Assembly (NCBI GenBank): GCA_944384265.1
Contig: CALWSR010000028.1
Span: 1 to 41,991, forward strand
Direction: 5' to 3'
From: an uncultured Clostridia bacterium
Lineage (GTDB): Bacteria > Bacillota > Clostridia > Lachnospirales > Anaerotignaceae
Length of the DNA: 41,991 nt
Shown here one piece after another: positions 1 to 9,003 of this stretch (positions are counted from its first letter, which is position 1; every line of letters begins with the position of its first letter). The notes under the pieces were generated by a model that worked only from the letters and a program-made list of their open reading frames with translations, was not told where the DNA came from and did not search any database. A program made the position numbers and the translations under genes.

Positions 1-344
1 CTATCCACATCCCATTGGATGGTATAGTATCCTGTTTCCTGTGCTGCTTCAATGGTTTTATTGTCATATTCTCCAAAGGGAGGACGGAACAATTCCATAT
101 CAATACCTGTTAAATCTTTTACCTTTTGGTGCGCATCTTGTAATTCTTGTTTGATTTGTTCCTTAGAAAGCTGGCTCATATGAGGATGTGTGGCAGAATG
201 ATTCCCCAAATCATGACCAGCCTCAGCAATTTTTTTTACTTCTTCCGGATAATCCTCTACCCAATAACCACACATAAAAAATGTGGTTTTTACATCATTT
301 TCATCCAATATTCTCAAAAGTTCATCTGTATCATCTGCACCCCA
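1..344 (-). CDS. 3' part of an interrupted pdaB-like polysaccharide deacetylase (runs off the window)
   Basis: This is an open frame with no start of its own. Read from 344 downwards it begins W-GADDTDELLRIL and continues to the window edge without a stop, giving about 113 residues. It carries the NodB-fold motifs: the metal-binding Asp in GADDT, the His pair in GNHSATHPHM and the RPPFGEYD motif. PdaB-type deacetylases act on peptidoglycan or spore-cortex glycans outside the membrane. The missing 5' part, with signal anchor and FDAAW, lies 11 kb away at 11357-11560 on the same strand. Joining the two at the TGGG core restores FDAAWGADDT in frame. As it stands the gene cannot make active enzyme; the rearranged form should. 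The family is clear, but the pdaB identity rests on motif style. Confidence 0.85.
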
Positions 345-366
345 GTCTGCAGGTATATTGGTACGG
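336..366 (-). other. attR-like recombination site
   Basis: On the minus strand the sequence is CCGTACCA, 14 nt, core TGGG (341-344), then the deacetylase 3' part. Around the core it reads TGCAGACTGGGGTGC, against TGCAGCGTGGGCTGC at the other end (12 of 15 identical). CCGTACCA is the exact reverse complement of the arm at the other end of the element. The site lies inside the deacetylase reading frame. Confidence 0.75.
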
Positions 367-369
367 CAA

Positions 370-399
370 TTGACAAAATGAAAGCATTTGTATTATAAT
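370..399 (+). promoter_or_regulatory. Sigma-A promoter of the riboswitch/MATE transcript
   Basis: A consensus -35 TTGACA (370-375) and -10 TATAAT (394-399) are separated by 18 bp. The predicted start is near 406, directly before the riboswitch. The -35 box lies only 4 bp inside the attR arm at 359-366, so this transcription unit begins at the very edge of the element. Confidence 0.8.
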
Positions 400-410
400 A
401 GATACAAAAT

Positions 411-526
411 AGCATTTTCTTCAGAAATGGGAATATCCTACCGGCGGTTATAGCCCGCTAGCGTTTATGCACAATTCGGTTCAGTCCGAAGCCGACAGTA
501 AAGTCTGGATGGGAGAAGAAAACAGT
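411..526 (+). promoter_or_regulatory. FMN riboswitch (RFN element)
   Basis: The conserved RFN core is recognisable: CCTACCGGCGGTTATAGCCC at 437-456 and GCCGACAGTAAAGTCTGGAT at 491-510, followed by GGGAGAAG. Helix P1 is TTTTCTTC (415-422) paired with GAAGAAAA (515-522). The P2 hairpin (near 428-441) looks shorter than in most examples. FMN riboswitches normally switch off riboflavin synthesis or uptake genes when FMN is plentiful. This one precedes a MATE transporter, so the transporter probably handles a flavin or flavin-like compound, though the direction of transport is not shown by the sequence. Confidence 0.9.
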
Positions 527-552
527 ACGATATCATATCGTTCTTTTTTCTT
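527..552 (+). terminator. Possible riboswitch expression-platform terminator
   Basis: ACGATA-TCA-TATCGT (527-541) forms a 6-bp hairpin and is followed by a T-rich run. It lies between the aptamer and the MATE ribosome-binding site (near 572), where a transcription-terminating expression platform is expected. The stem is short and AT-rich, so the mechanism is uncertain. Confidence 0.4.
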
Positions 553-584
553 CTCTTTTTTATTCTAAAAAAGGGAGTGTTTTT

Positions 585-1964
585 ATGGACGAAAATATAA
601 AAAATCCGTTGGCAACAGAAAATATATCAAAATTGCTTTTAAAATTTTCAGTACCTACTATGTTTACACTAATGGTGAGCTATTTATACAATATTGTAGA
701 CCAAATATTTGTAGGAAAAGGTGTAGGTATCATTGGTATTGCAGCTACTAATATCTCTTTTCCTTTTACTATTGTATGCAATTCTTTCGCTTTGCTCATA
801 GGGGATGGTTGTGCAGCAAATATAAGCCTTTGTCTTGGGCGAAAGGAGCAAAAACAGGCAAATGCATATTTTGGAAATGCCTTTTCCATTCTCATTCTAT
901 TTGGCATATTGATTGTAATATTAAGCTATATTTTTTTAGAAAAGCTGCTTCTCATTTGTGGGGCAACACAATCTATATTGCCTTTTGCAAAGGATTATAC
1001 AACAATCATACTGTTGGGGCTTCCCTTTATGATGTTTAATGTTTCATTTACAGCCATTATCCGTTGTGACGGAAATCCCAAATATTCCATGAAAGCAATG
1101 CTCATAGGTGCTGTCATCAATATCATATTAGACCCTATTTTTATATTTATTTTAGACATGGGTGTAAAAGGAGCTGCCATTGCTACAATATTGGGACAAT
1201 TTGTTTCAGGGATGATTTGTATTTGTTATATTTTCAAATTTCAAAATATTACATTTGAAAAACAAAATATGATATTAAAACCTTCTACATCTATTTCTAT
1301 TTTTTTATTGGGTATTCCTAGCTTTATGACACAAATTGCAACAGCTTGTGTTCAAATTGTTATGAATAATATGATGCGATATTATGGTGCTATGACAGTA
1401 TATGGCAGTGATATTGCTCTTTCCTGTTATGGTACTATGATGAAAGTATATCAAATCGCTCATGCCATGTTTGTGGGTGTTTCTTCCGGCACACAACCTA
1501 TCAACGGCTTTAATTATGGTGCAAAGCAATATCATAGAGTGAAAAAGACATATTTTACAGCAGTCACAGCTGCATTTATCATTTCCATATTTTGGTGGCT
1601 GATTTATCAAATTTTTCCGACACAAATTGCAGGTATTTTTGTGGATAGTTATGAAAAAAATTATATTGCATTTGCAACGATATGCTATCGTTTTTATATG
1701 CTGGCATTTTTTGTATATGGTATTCCCGTTGTAACAGCTTCTTTTTTTCAGGCCATAGGAAAACCAATGAAATCCCTTATCATTTCTCTTTCCAGACAAA
1801 TTATATTTTTGATACCACTTTGTATTTTGTTGTCAAACAAATATGGACTAAAGGGAGCATTGTTTTCAGCACCTATTGCAGATGCCATGACATTTTTATT
1901 GGCAGTGATATTGATTGCTTTACAATTAAAGAATTGGAAAAAACAATGTCTTTTTTCATCATAA
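585..1964 (+). CDS. MATE-family multidrug/flavin-like efflux transporter under FMN riboswitch control
   Basis: A 459-residue protein with about twelve hydrophobic segments and MATE hallmarks: the N-terminal VSYLYNIVDQIFVG region, IIRCDGNPKYSM near residue 160 and the NIILDPIFIF segment shortly after. MATE proteins are Na+ or H+ antiporters that usually export cationic drugs or metabolites. The ATG at 585 follows a clear AAGGGAG ribosome-binding site. It is the only plus-strand gene in the intervening element and has its own sigma-A promoter and FMN riboswitch. From this context I infer a role in moving riboflavin, FMN or an analogue; the fold alone does not give the substrate. It ends at a strong terminator shared with the convergent gene at 1994. 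Confidence 0.85.
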   Translation: MDENIKNPLATENISKLLLKFSVPTMFTLMVSYLYNIVDQIFVGKGVGIIGIAATNISFPFTIVCNSFALLIGDGCAANISLCLGRKEQKQANAYFGNAFSILILFGILIVILSYIFLEKLLLICGATQSILPFAKDYTTIILLGLPFMMFNVSFTAIIRCDGNPKYSMKAMLIGAVINIILDPIFIFILDMGVKGAAIATILGQFVSGMICICYIFKFQNITFEKQNMILKPSTSISIFLLGIPSFMTQIATACVQIVMNNMMRYYGAMTVYGSDIALSCYGTMMKVYQIAHAMFVGVSSGTQPINGFNYGAKQYHRVKKTYFTAVTAAFIISIFWWLIYQIFPTQIAGIFVDSYEKNYIAFATICYRFYMLAFFVYGIPVVTASFFQAIGKPMKSLIISLSRQIIFLIPLCILLSNKYGLKGALFSAPIADAMTFLLAVILIALQLKNWKKQCLFSS

Positions 1965-1965
1965 T

Positions 1966-1993
1966 AAAAGCCCCACATATATGTGGGGCTTTT
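1966..1993. terminator. Bidirectional intrinsic terminator
   Basis: A perfect 28-nt palindrome, AAAAGCCCCACATAT followed by its complement, with T-tails both ways. It lies between the stop of the MATE gene (1962-1964) and the stop of the convergent unknown gene (1994-1996), so it serves both. Confidence 0.9.
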
Positions 1994-3070
1994 TTAATGA
2001 TGCATTTGTTCAATTTTATCGCTGGATATATTTTTTAGTATGGTTAAATAGGTGGTATAAAGTGCTTTTGTTTTTTCCTGTGTCATAGGAGCCTGTACCA
2101 AATAACACATTTCAAATACCTGTCGTATCCAGTTATAATATGTATAAGAAATATCTTTGATTGCCTCCTGAGAAGATACTGCCTTCAGTTCCTTTTTCAT
2201 TTGCTCTGCCTGTGCTTCACAAATGTTTTTAATAATCTGTTCTGTCACAGCATTTTTTGTTTTTTTCACAATTTGGTTCCAATTTCTTTGATAAATAGGA
2301 TTGATGCGACTGCCATACCCTCTGCAAATTCTTTCCCAGTCATTCCACATTTTTTCCATGCTTTCAAGAGGAACCAAATCATTGATTTCTTTGCACATAT
2401 GATTTAGCTGAGTAATACATATTACAGTTGTTTCGTCCAGCTGTATGGTACTTTCCTCTTCTGGAGAAGGTACATCTGTTTGATGGAGAACTCCTGTGTT
2501 TTCTACTGTATTTTCCTCTTGTTTTAATTTTTCTAATTCTCTTTCCAATTCTTCTAATGTGGGTTCTGTTTCACCTGTCCATATGGTTTCATGCTTTGGT
2601 TTATTTTGTTGTATGGCTGTTTCCTGCTCTGGCTGATAAATTTCCAGTTCTTCCCATGCAGGCTGTTCAATTTCATCTGTTTCTTCTTTTAAAAAGGATT
2701 CTTCATGTGCTACATCATATTCTATATTCTCTTTTTCCATAATATATTGTTTCAATTCATTTACAGATGCTAATATCTCAGCTAATGTAATAGCAATATC
2801 TTCTAATATATTTTTTTCTGTGGAATAATTTTTGGGCTGTTCTTTTATTGTCAAAACACTGTGAATATCCACATCCTGATATTTTTGTATCAATTGCTCT
2901 TCCATTTCTTTTGAAATGTGTTCTCTAAAATCTGCCATGACACGAAACAAGCTAGATTCGGAAAGATTTAGGCAGTCAGCCGCCTGTGCTGCTGTCAGCA
3001 TACGGTTTCCTGCTAAGCTATAATAATAAAATACTTTTTCTAGTGTTTCATCATCATATTTTTTTCTCAC
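1994..3070 (-). CDS. Unknown 358-residue protein with N-terminal helix-turn-helix-like segment and acidic coiled middle
   Basis: I do not recognise this family. Residues 1-50 (KVFYYYSLAGNRMLTAAQAADCLNL followed by SESSLFRVM) look like a helix-turn-helix module. The middle (about 100-230) is rich in Glu, Gln and Lys and likely coiled coil or disordered. The C-terminal third is helical with many aromatic residues. There is no signal peptide or membrane segment. The start is GTG at 3070, preceded by an AGAGGGGG ribosome-binding site. Located in the intervening element after the stalk-domain gene, with its own untranslated leader. It could be a DNA-binding or replication-associated protein, but that is only a guess from the N-terminus. 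Confidence 0.65.
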   Translation of the reverse strand: MRKKYDDETLEKVFYYYSLAGNRMLTAAQAADCLNLSESSLFRVMADFREHISKEMEEQLIQKYQDVDIHSVLTIKEQPKNYSTEKNILEDIAITLAEILASVNELKQYIMEKENIEYDVAHEESFLKEETDEIEQPAWEELEIYQPEQETAIQQNKPKHETIWTGETEPTLEELERELEKLKQEENTVENTGVLHQTDVPSPEEESTIQLDETTVICITQLNHMCKEINDLVPLESMEKMWNDWERICRGYGSRINPIYQRNWNQIVKKTKNAVTEQIIKNICEAQAEQMKKELKAVSSQEAIKDISYTYYNWIRQVFEMCYLVQAPMTQEKTKALYTTYLTILKNISSDKIEQMHH

Positions 3071-3197
3071 TTTTTATATCCCCCTCTTTTTTTGCCAAAA
3101 TAATTTTATACCACCTGCCGGAAACATAGACTGTTGTATGATATATTTGTTTAAATGACAGTATTCAGGTTTTTGTCCGTGTATCAATCAAAGCAGA

Positions 3198-3230
3198 AAC
3201 ACTTTAGAAAAAATACTTTTCTAAAGTGTT
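3198..3230 (-). terminator. Hairpin downstream of the stalk-domain gene
   Basis: AACACTTTAGAAAA (3198-3211) pairs perfectly with TTTTCTAAAGTGTT (3217-3230), a 14-bp stem with a 5-nt loop, just after the stop at 3237. The T-tail on the minus strand is weak, so it may act as an mRNA 3' stabiliser as well as a terminator. Confidence 0.6.
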
Positions 3231-3236
3231 ATGATA

Positions 3237-4148
3237 TTATCGAAATGTTAATGTATTTGTTTCTGCATTCCATTGTATTTTGCTTTCATGAATTCCTAAA
3301 AAATAAGCCAAATCCTCTGCGGGAATAAACACTCTGCCTTCTATTATTTCAGGAGAGGCCGTCATAGGAGTACCCACTCCATTTAGATTTAATACATTGC
3401 TTCCCACTGTCATACTGCCTATTCTTTTTCCCATACCAATGGTAACTGTTTTTGTGGCATCATCCCAACGCACAATGGCTTTGTCAGAAAGCTCTTCTAT
3501 AATGGCTCTCAAAGGCACCATAATATGCCCTTTGGAAATATAAGCTTTTTCTGAATCTGTATATTCTGATACAGCAACAGAAACTGTATTTGTATTCAAA
3601 GAGGTTTCTTCTTTATCTCTTGGCGTTGTGCTGATGGTAACAAAATTTTCCATGATTGTTATGGAAGATGTGGCAGAATCATTACTTTGCTCATAAAATC
3701 CTCCAAAAACATTGTTAGGGTATTCCAAGCTTTCTTCTGTAATGCAATCTAAATCATATTTTCCATTTGCCAAAGAGCCGTCTAAATACAGCTGTATATT
3801 GGAAATTTTAATTTCAGAGGCCTCTGAACTGGCTTTTTCAATCACTATTTTTAAAGTATCATTCTCTGCCTGTATTTCTTTGATACGAATATCTCCTTTT
3901 ATCACTTCTGCTGTTGCACCGTCTTCAAATATCACATGGTCACATTTTAAATAAATCACACCATCCTTTTCAAAAAGACCGGCAGCAGGCTCTGTGATGA
4001 TAATGTCTTTTATGTCTACTTGTCTGATACCGGCAGAAGAACCGTTTATTGTTGTGGCATCAATGGTATAATCATTGGCATATGCCCAAGTATTTGCTCC
4101 CATTGCTGAAAATAACATGATAGATAATAAAAGAGCTGTTTTTTTCAT
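3237..4148 (-). CDS. Exported stalk-domain (copper amine oxidase N-terminal-like) protein
   Basis: A 303-residue secreted protein. The signal peptide is MKKTALLLSIMLFSAMGANTW with likely cleavage after AYA. A beta-rich middle follows (about 25-190). The C-terminus (about 200-303) holds the stalk repeat: GHIMVPLRAIIEELSDKAIVR, WDDATKTVTIG, then a second half GRVFIPAEDLAYFLG ... WNAETNTLTF. The domain is common in Clostridia cell-surface proteins and is a structural, probably wall-associated module with no copper enzyme activity implied. The ATG at 4148 is chosen over an upstream in-frame ATG because GGAGGGAAGGAG precedes it directly. Its function in the element is unknown. Confidence 0.8.
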   Translation of the reverse strand: MKKTALLLSIMLFSAMGANTWAYANDYTIDATTINGSSAGIRQVDIKDIIITEPAAGLFEKDGVIYLKCDHVIFEDGATAEVIKGDIRIKEIQAENDTLKIVIEKASSEASEIKISNIQLYLDGSLANGKYDLDCITEESLEYPNNVFGGFYEQSNDSATSSITIMENFVTISTTPRDKEETSLNTNTVSVAVSEYTDSEKAYISKGHIMVPLRAIIEELSDKAIVRWDDATKTVTIGMGKRIGSMTVGSNVLNLNGVGTPMTASPEIIEGRVFIPAEDLAYFLGIHESKIQWNAETNTLTFR

Positions 4149-4338
4149 TCTCCTTCCCTCCTTTTCATATGATATTATTTTACTGTATTTTTTGACAAAA
4201 AGCAATGATAGAAATCATATAGTATCATTTAAAATTAGGAATCATTTCTATTTTTTGTCAATTTATAAATTTTTTTTGTATACTTTGAAAAGTAGCCTTT
4301 TTAAAAAATATTAAAATATAACAGACCTGTTTCATTAC

Positions 4339-6288
4339 TTAGGAAAGATATTGCTTTATAAACTCCTCTTCATTTAACACAGTAATACCCAGTTCTTTTG
4401 CTTTTTTATTTTTAGAGGATTCTGAAAGCGTGTCATTATTGATTAAACAATTTGTTTTTTTGGTAACGCTGCCTGTCACCTTTCCCCCAAGACGCTCAAT
4501 TTCCTGCTGAAGCTGTTTTCTGTTTGAAAAATGGTTTAAATCCCCTGTTATAACAAAACGCAAGTTTTCTAATGGAAGATTATCCTTTGCTTCTATGGCT
4601 TCAGGAGCTTCAAATACAATGTAGCTTAAAGCCTTTTGCAGCAGCTGCATATCTTTTTCATCCTGAAAATATTGATAAATACTGTGGGCAATGATTTCTC
4701 CAAAGCCATCAATAGCAATCAGTTCTTCCTCCTTTGCTTGTTTTATTTTTTCTAAATCATACTCAAAATTTTTGCACAGCAATTTTGCATTGCTAAGGCC
4801 AACATGGTTAATCCCCAATGCATATATAAAATTGGGTAGAGAAACATTTTTAGATTTTGAAATGGATTCCATCAGCTTTTCATAAGACCGCTCTCCAAAG
4901 CCTTCCATTTCTTTAATGACGTTTTCATATTGCTCTAATGCAAAAATATCTGTATAATTTTGAATCAATTTTTTTTCAACAAATTTTTTCAGTGTTTCTT
5001 CAGAAAGTCCTTCTATATTCATGGCATCCCTTGAAACAAAATGAGCCAAAGAACGAATCAACTGGGCTTTGCAATTTGGGTTAGTACAATACAATGCCTT
5101 TCCGTCCTTCAATGTACGGATTTCTGTTTCACCTCCGCATACAAAACAATGCTTGGGTATTTCAATTCCTCCTTTTTTTGTGATGTTTTCTGCAATTTGA
5201 GGAATAATCATATTTGCTTTATAAACCTTAATTTTATCTCCAATCCCCAACTGAAGCTCTTCCAATATACTCACATTATGAACGCTGGCTCTGCTTACAG
5301 TGGAGCCTTCCAGCTCTACCGGCTCAAAAACGGCAATGGGATTGATTAGCCCTGTGCGGGAGGTGTTCCAAATGACTTCCAACAGTGTGGTTTCAGCCAT
5401 TTCATCTGCCCATTTAAATGCAATGGAATCTCTGGGAAATTTAGAGGTACTTCCCAAGCCTTCGCTGTATGAAATGCTGTCATAGGTTAATACAAGGCCG
5501 TCAGAGGCAAAATCATTTTTCTCAATTTTGTTTTGAAAAAAATGAACCCTTTCTTCCACAGTGTCTGCCGTTACGGCATAATGCTCTACTACGGAAAATC
5601 CCATTTTTGTAAGCCAATCCAGCTGTTTTTGTTTAGAATCTTCAAAATCAATCTCTTCTGCTTTGGCTAGTGTAAAGGCATAAAACAGCACATTTCTTTT
5701 TGCGGCAATTTCGCTGTTGAGCTGGCGCACTGTGCCACTGCAAAGATTTCTGGGATTTTTATAGCTTTCTCCTTCTTCTAATGCTTCATTTATTTTTTGA
5801 AATTCACTAAAAGAAATAATGCCTTCTCCTCTGATAACCAGCTCCTTTTGATAGGGAATTTTTAAAGGAATGTTTTGAAACACCCTTGCATTGTGTGTCA
5901 CATCTTCCCCCACAGAGCCATTTCCTCTTGTGACAGCTTGCTCCAGCTGTCCGTTTTTATAGGTCAACACAATGGTCAATCCATCCAATTTCCAAGACAA
6001 TATCCCTTTTTGGTCTTCCAAAAAATGTTTTAGTTTTTCTGTGTCCTTTGTTTTATCCAATGAAAGTATGGGAACCTCATGCTGTATTTTTATTAAATTA
6101 CTGAGAACAGTATAGCCCACATTTTGTGTAGGACTGTTGGCTAAAACAATACCTGTCTGTTTTTCTAACGCTAATAGCTCATCATATAATTTATCATAAA
6201 TATAATCAGACATGATTTCTTTGTCCTGCTGATAATAGGCAAAAGCTGCCTGATTGAGCTTATCAATGAGTTCCTTCATTCTATCCAT
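4339..6288 (-). CDS. ligA: NAD-dependent DNA ligase
   Basis: A 649-residue LigA that seals nicks during replication and repair using NAD+. The adenylation domain has the catalytic lysine in SWKLDG (about residue 117) and TRGNGSVGEDVT. The OB fold follows, then a four-Cys zinc finger (CFVCGG ... CTNPNCKA), helix-hairpin-helix repeats (about 450-560) and a C-terminal BRCT domain from LPLENLRFVITGDL to the end. Length is close to the family norm of about 670. It starts 13 nt after pcrA, so the two are cotranscribed, as in other Firmicutes. LigA is normally essential, so its position inside a potentially excisable element is unexpected. Confidence 0.95.
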   Translation of the reverse strand: MDRMKELIDKLNQAAFAYYQQDKEIMSDYIYDKLYDELLALEKQTGIVLANSPTQNVGYTVLSNLIKIQHEVPILSLDKTKDTEKLKHFLEDQKGILSWKLDGLTIVLTYKNGQLEQAVTRGNGSVGEDVTHNARVFQNIPLKIPYQKELVIRGEGIISFSEFQKINEALEEGESYKNPRNLCSGTVRQLNSEIAAKRNVLFYAFTLAKAEEIDFEDSKQKQLDWLTKMGFSVVEHYAVTADTVEERVHFFQNKIEKNDFASDGLVLTYDSISYSEGLGSTSKFPRDSIAFKWADEMAETTLLEVIWNTSRTGLINPIAVFEPVELEGSTVSRASVHNVSILEELQLGIGDKIKVYKANMIIPQIAENITKKGGIEIPKHCFVCGGETEIRTLKDGKALYCTNPNCKAQLIRSLAHFVSRDAMNIEGLSEETLKKFVEKKLIQNYTDIFALEQYENVIKEMEGFGERSYEKLMESISKSKNVSLPNFIYALGINHVGLSNAKLLCKNFEYDLEKIKQAKEEELIAIDGFGEIIAHSIYQYFQDEKDMQLLQKALSYIVFEAPEAIEAKDNLPLENLRFVITGDLNHFSNRKQLQQEIERLGGKVTGSVTKKTNCLINNDTLSESSKNKKAKELGITVLNEEEFIKQYLS

Positions 6289-6300
6289 TTTATAAACTCC

Positions 6301-8532
6301 TTACTCTTCAATTTTTTTTAGCTTAGAAAGTCCTGCCATAAATTTTTTGGTACCTTTTTCTGCAAATGAAACCTCCACTTCAAAATCTGCACCGCCGGGA
6401 CGAATTGCTTTTACAACACCAATGCCATATTTGGGAGCCCGTACTTTATCCCCCTCTTTAAAATCCAATACCACTCCCTTTGGAGAAGGCAGCTGTGTTT
6501 TCTGCTTTGACATACCATAAGGATTTGGTTTTGTAAACACAGGCTTTATTTTCATGCTGCTGCGCAAAGCAAATTCCTTTGCTGCTTCTGAAATAGGACG
6601 TACAGGCATTTCAATCAATTCAGAAGGAATTTCTTTTAAAAAGCGTGATGGTGCATTATACTGTGTGATGCCATGCTGCATTCTGCTTTTTGCAAATGAC
6701 AAAAACAGCTCCTCTTTTGCTCTGGTGATGCCCACATAACAAAGACGACGCTCTTCCTCGATTTCTTTTTCGCCGCCATATACAATACTGCGATAGCTTG
6801 GAAAAATCCCCTCTTCCATTCCCACAATAAAAACATAAGGAAATTCCAATCCTTTTGCAGTATGTAGTGTCATCAATGCAACACTTTCCTCATTTTCGCT
6901 ATAATTATCAATGTCTGCTACCAGCGCAATATCCTCCAAAAATCCGGAAAGCCCTCCCTCTGGTTCTGCTTTTTCATATTCTGCCGCTTTGTTGATAAAT
7001 TCATCTATATTTTCAATTCTGGAGAGGGCTTCTTCTGTGCCTTCATTCAACAAAAGCTGCATATATCCGGAACGCTTTACAATTCCATCAATCAATTCTA
7101 CAATGGAAAGTGTTTTTGCATCTTCTTTTAAATGCTCCATAAAATCATAAAATTCCTGAAACTTTTTGACTCTTGTTTTCAATTCGGGCATTTCATTCAA
7201 ATGCCCCAGTGCCTCATAAAAACTGATGTTTTTTTCAATGGCAAATGCATTTACTTTTTCCATGGAGGTATCTCCAATACCTCTTTTGGGTACATTGATA
7301 ATTCTTCTCAATGCAATGGTATCAGCAGGATTGGAAAGTACTTTTAAATAGGAAATCACATCTTTGATTTCTTTTCTTTCATAAAATCTGACACCGCCAA
7401 AAAGACGATAAGGAATGCTTTTTTTAACCAGCTGGTCTTCTATCATACGAGATTGTGCATTGGTACGATAAACAACAGCAAAATTTTGATATCCTTTTCC
7501 TTCTCTTTTTAATGTTTCGATTCTTTCTGCAACAAAGCGGCCTTCATCATATTCATTTTCTGCTTTATAAACGTGTAAAATATTGCCTGTTTCATTTTCG
7601 GTCCAAAGCTTTTTACTCTTTCTTGTTATGTTGTTATGAATGACAGAATTGGCAGCTTCTAATATTGTTTTGGTAGAACGATAATTTTGTTCCAGTTTAA
7701 TAACCTTTGTATTTTTAAAATCCTTTTCAAAATCCAATATGTTTCTGATATTTGCACCTCTCCAGCCATATATGCTTTGGTCATCATCTCCCACCACACA
7801 GAGATTTTGATATTTTTGTGCCAGCATTTTTATCAATATATATTGAGATGTGTTTGTATCTTGGTACTCATCTACCATAATGTATTGAAAACGATTTTGA
7901 TATTTTTCCAAAATATCAGCATTTTGGCGAAATAAAAGCACTGTTTTGTATATCAAATCATCAAAATCAAGGGCATTGCTTTCCTTCAGCATGGTTTGAT
8001 AAACTTGATAGACCTTGGCAGTCTGCACTTCTCTCAAATCATTTTTATCCACCCTTTGGGCATATTCCTGCCAGCTAATCAATTCTTCCTTTTGTTTGCT
8101 GATGCGTGCCATGGCACTTCTGACAGAATAGGTCTTATCTGTCAAACTAAAATTTAATTTTTTAAAACATTCTTTCATCAATTTTTCTTGGTCGTCTGCA
8201 TCATAAATAGAAAAATGATTATCAAAATCCAAGTGATGAATTTCGCTTCTCAAAATTCTCACGCAAGTGGAATGAAATGTACTGACCCAAATGTCATTGG
8301 CTGCTTCTCCCACCAATTGATGGATTCTTTCTTTCATTTCTTTTGCAGCTTTGTTTGTAAATGTAATGGCAAGTATATTCCAAGGGCGAATGCCCTCTTG
8401 AAGCATATGTGCTATACGCACAGTGAGTGCGCCCGTTTTTCCTGAGCCGGCTCCTGCTAATATTAATACAGGGCCATCCTTTTGCAGTACTGCCTGCTGC
8501 TGCATAGGGTTTAATTGTTCAAAATTTACCAT
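6301..8532 (-). CDS. pcrA: ATP-dependent DNA helicase PcrA (UvrD/Rep family)
   Basis: A 743-residue superfamily 1A 3'-5' helicase used in repair, plasmid replication and clearing of replication conflicts. Motifs in order: Q-motif LNPMQQQAV, Walker A AGAGSGKT, motif Ia TFTNKAAKEMKER, motif II VDEYQDTN, motif III GDDDQSIYGWRGA, motif IV QNYRSTKTIL, motif V LMTLHTAKGLEFPYVF and motif VI YVGITRAKE. The C-terminal 60 residues form the Tudor-like fold that contacts RNA polymerase (VRAPKYGIGVVKAI). The start is placed at MVNFEQLN (8532) because AGGAGA lies upstream and homologues begin there; an upstream in-frame start would add 16 atypical residues. It lies between yerC and ligA. Confidence 0.95.
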   Translation of the reverse strand: MVNFEQLNPMQQQAVLQKDGPVLILAGAGSGKTGALTVRIAHMLQEGIRPWNILAITFTNKAAKEMKERIHQLVGEAANDIWVSTFHSTCVRILRSEIHHLDFDNHFSIYDADDQEKLMKECFKKLNFSLTDKTYSVRSAMARISKQKEELISWQEYAQRVDKNDLREVQTAKVYQVYQTMLKESNALDFDDLIYKTVLLFRQNADILEKYQNRFQYIMVDEYQDTNTSQYILIKMLAQKYQNLCVVGDDDQSIYGWRGANIRNILDFEKDFKNTKVIKLEQNYRSTKTILEAANSVIHNNITRKSKKLWTENETGNILHVYKAENEYDEGRFVAERIETLKREGKGYQNFAVVYRTNAQSRMIEDQLVKKSIPYRLFGGVRFYERKEIKDVISYLKVLSNPADTIALRRIINVPKRGIGDTSMEKVNAFAIEKNISFYEALGHLNEMPELKTRVKKFQEFYDFMEHLKEDAKTLSIVELIDGIVKRSGYMQLLLNEGTEEALSRIENIDEFINKAAEYEKAEPEGGLSGFLEDIALVADIDNYSENEESVALMTLHTAKGLEFPYVFIVGMEEGIFPSYRSIVYGGEKEIEEERRLCYVGITRAKEELFLSFAKSRMQHGITQYNAPSRFLKEIPSELIEMPVRPISEAAKEFALRSSMKIKPVFTKPNPYGMSKQKTQLPSPKGVVLDFKEGDKVRAPKYGIGVVKAIRPGGADFEVEVSFAEKGTKKFMAGLSKLKKIEE

Positions 8533-8595
8533 AATATTCTTTCTCCTATCTTTTTCAAGCAAAGAAAAGAGAAGGCACAATAGCCTCCCCTCTGC

Positions 8596-8901
8596 TTATT
8601 GTTCAGTTTCTTGTTGTGATTTTATTCGGTCAATAGCCAGCTTGTATCCATCTGTACCATATGTTAATGCTCTGTTGACACGGCTGATGGTTGCGGTGGA
8701 AGCACCCGTTTTTGCTGCAATCTCAACATAAGTACATTTATTATCAAGCATTTCTGCCACTTCCATACGCTGTGCAATAGCTTGTATTTCGTGAACAGTG
8801 CATAAATCTTCAAACAGCTGATAGCATTCTTCTATTGTCTGCATGGCCAAAATATAACGAAACAGCTTATCTGTGGATGGGTTTTTGATTTTTACATTCA
8901 T
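8596..8901 (-). CDS. yerC: TrpR-like regulator of the YerC/YecD family
   Basis: A 101-residue, all-helical protein with a TrpR-type helix-turn-helix (YVEIAAKTGASTATISRVNR, residues about 60-79). The YerC/YecD family is widespread in Firmicutes next to pcrA and ligA; its operator and effector are not well defined. The ATG follows AGAAGGTG. It ends 63 nt before the pcrA start and likely leads the yerC-pcrA-ligA transcript, with about 100 nt of AT-rich leader upstream. The conserved gene order argues that this block is ancestral chromosomal DNA and not phage cargo. Confidence 0.9.
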   Translation of the reverse strand: MNVKIKNPSTDKLFRYILAMQTIEECYQLFEDLCTVHEIQAIAQRMEVAEMLDNKCTYVEIAAKTGASTATISRVNRALTYGTDGYKLAIDRIKSQQETEQ

Positions 8902-9003
8902 GGAGATACACCTTCTTTACATTACGTTTTCTATTTAGAAAAATTTACTAATATTCTATGATATATATAGTAACATTCTAAAGTGCTAAAGTAAAGAAGT
9001 TTT

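Noticed and set aside
1305..1799. 164-codon minus-strand frame inside the MATE gene
   Set aside because: Cys/His-rich shadow of a transmembrane gene; no start signal.
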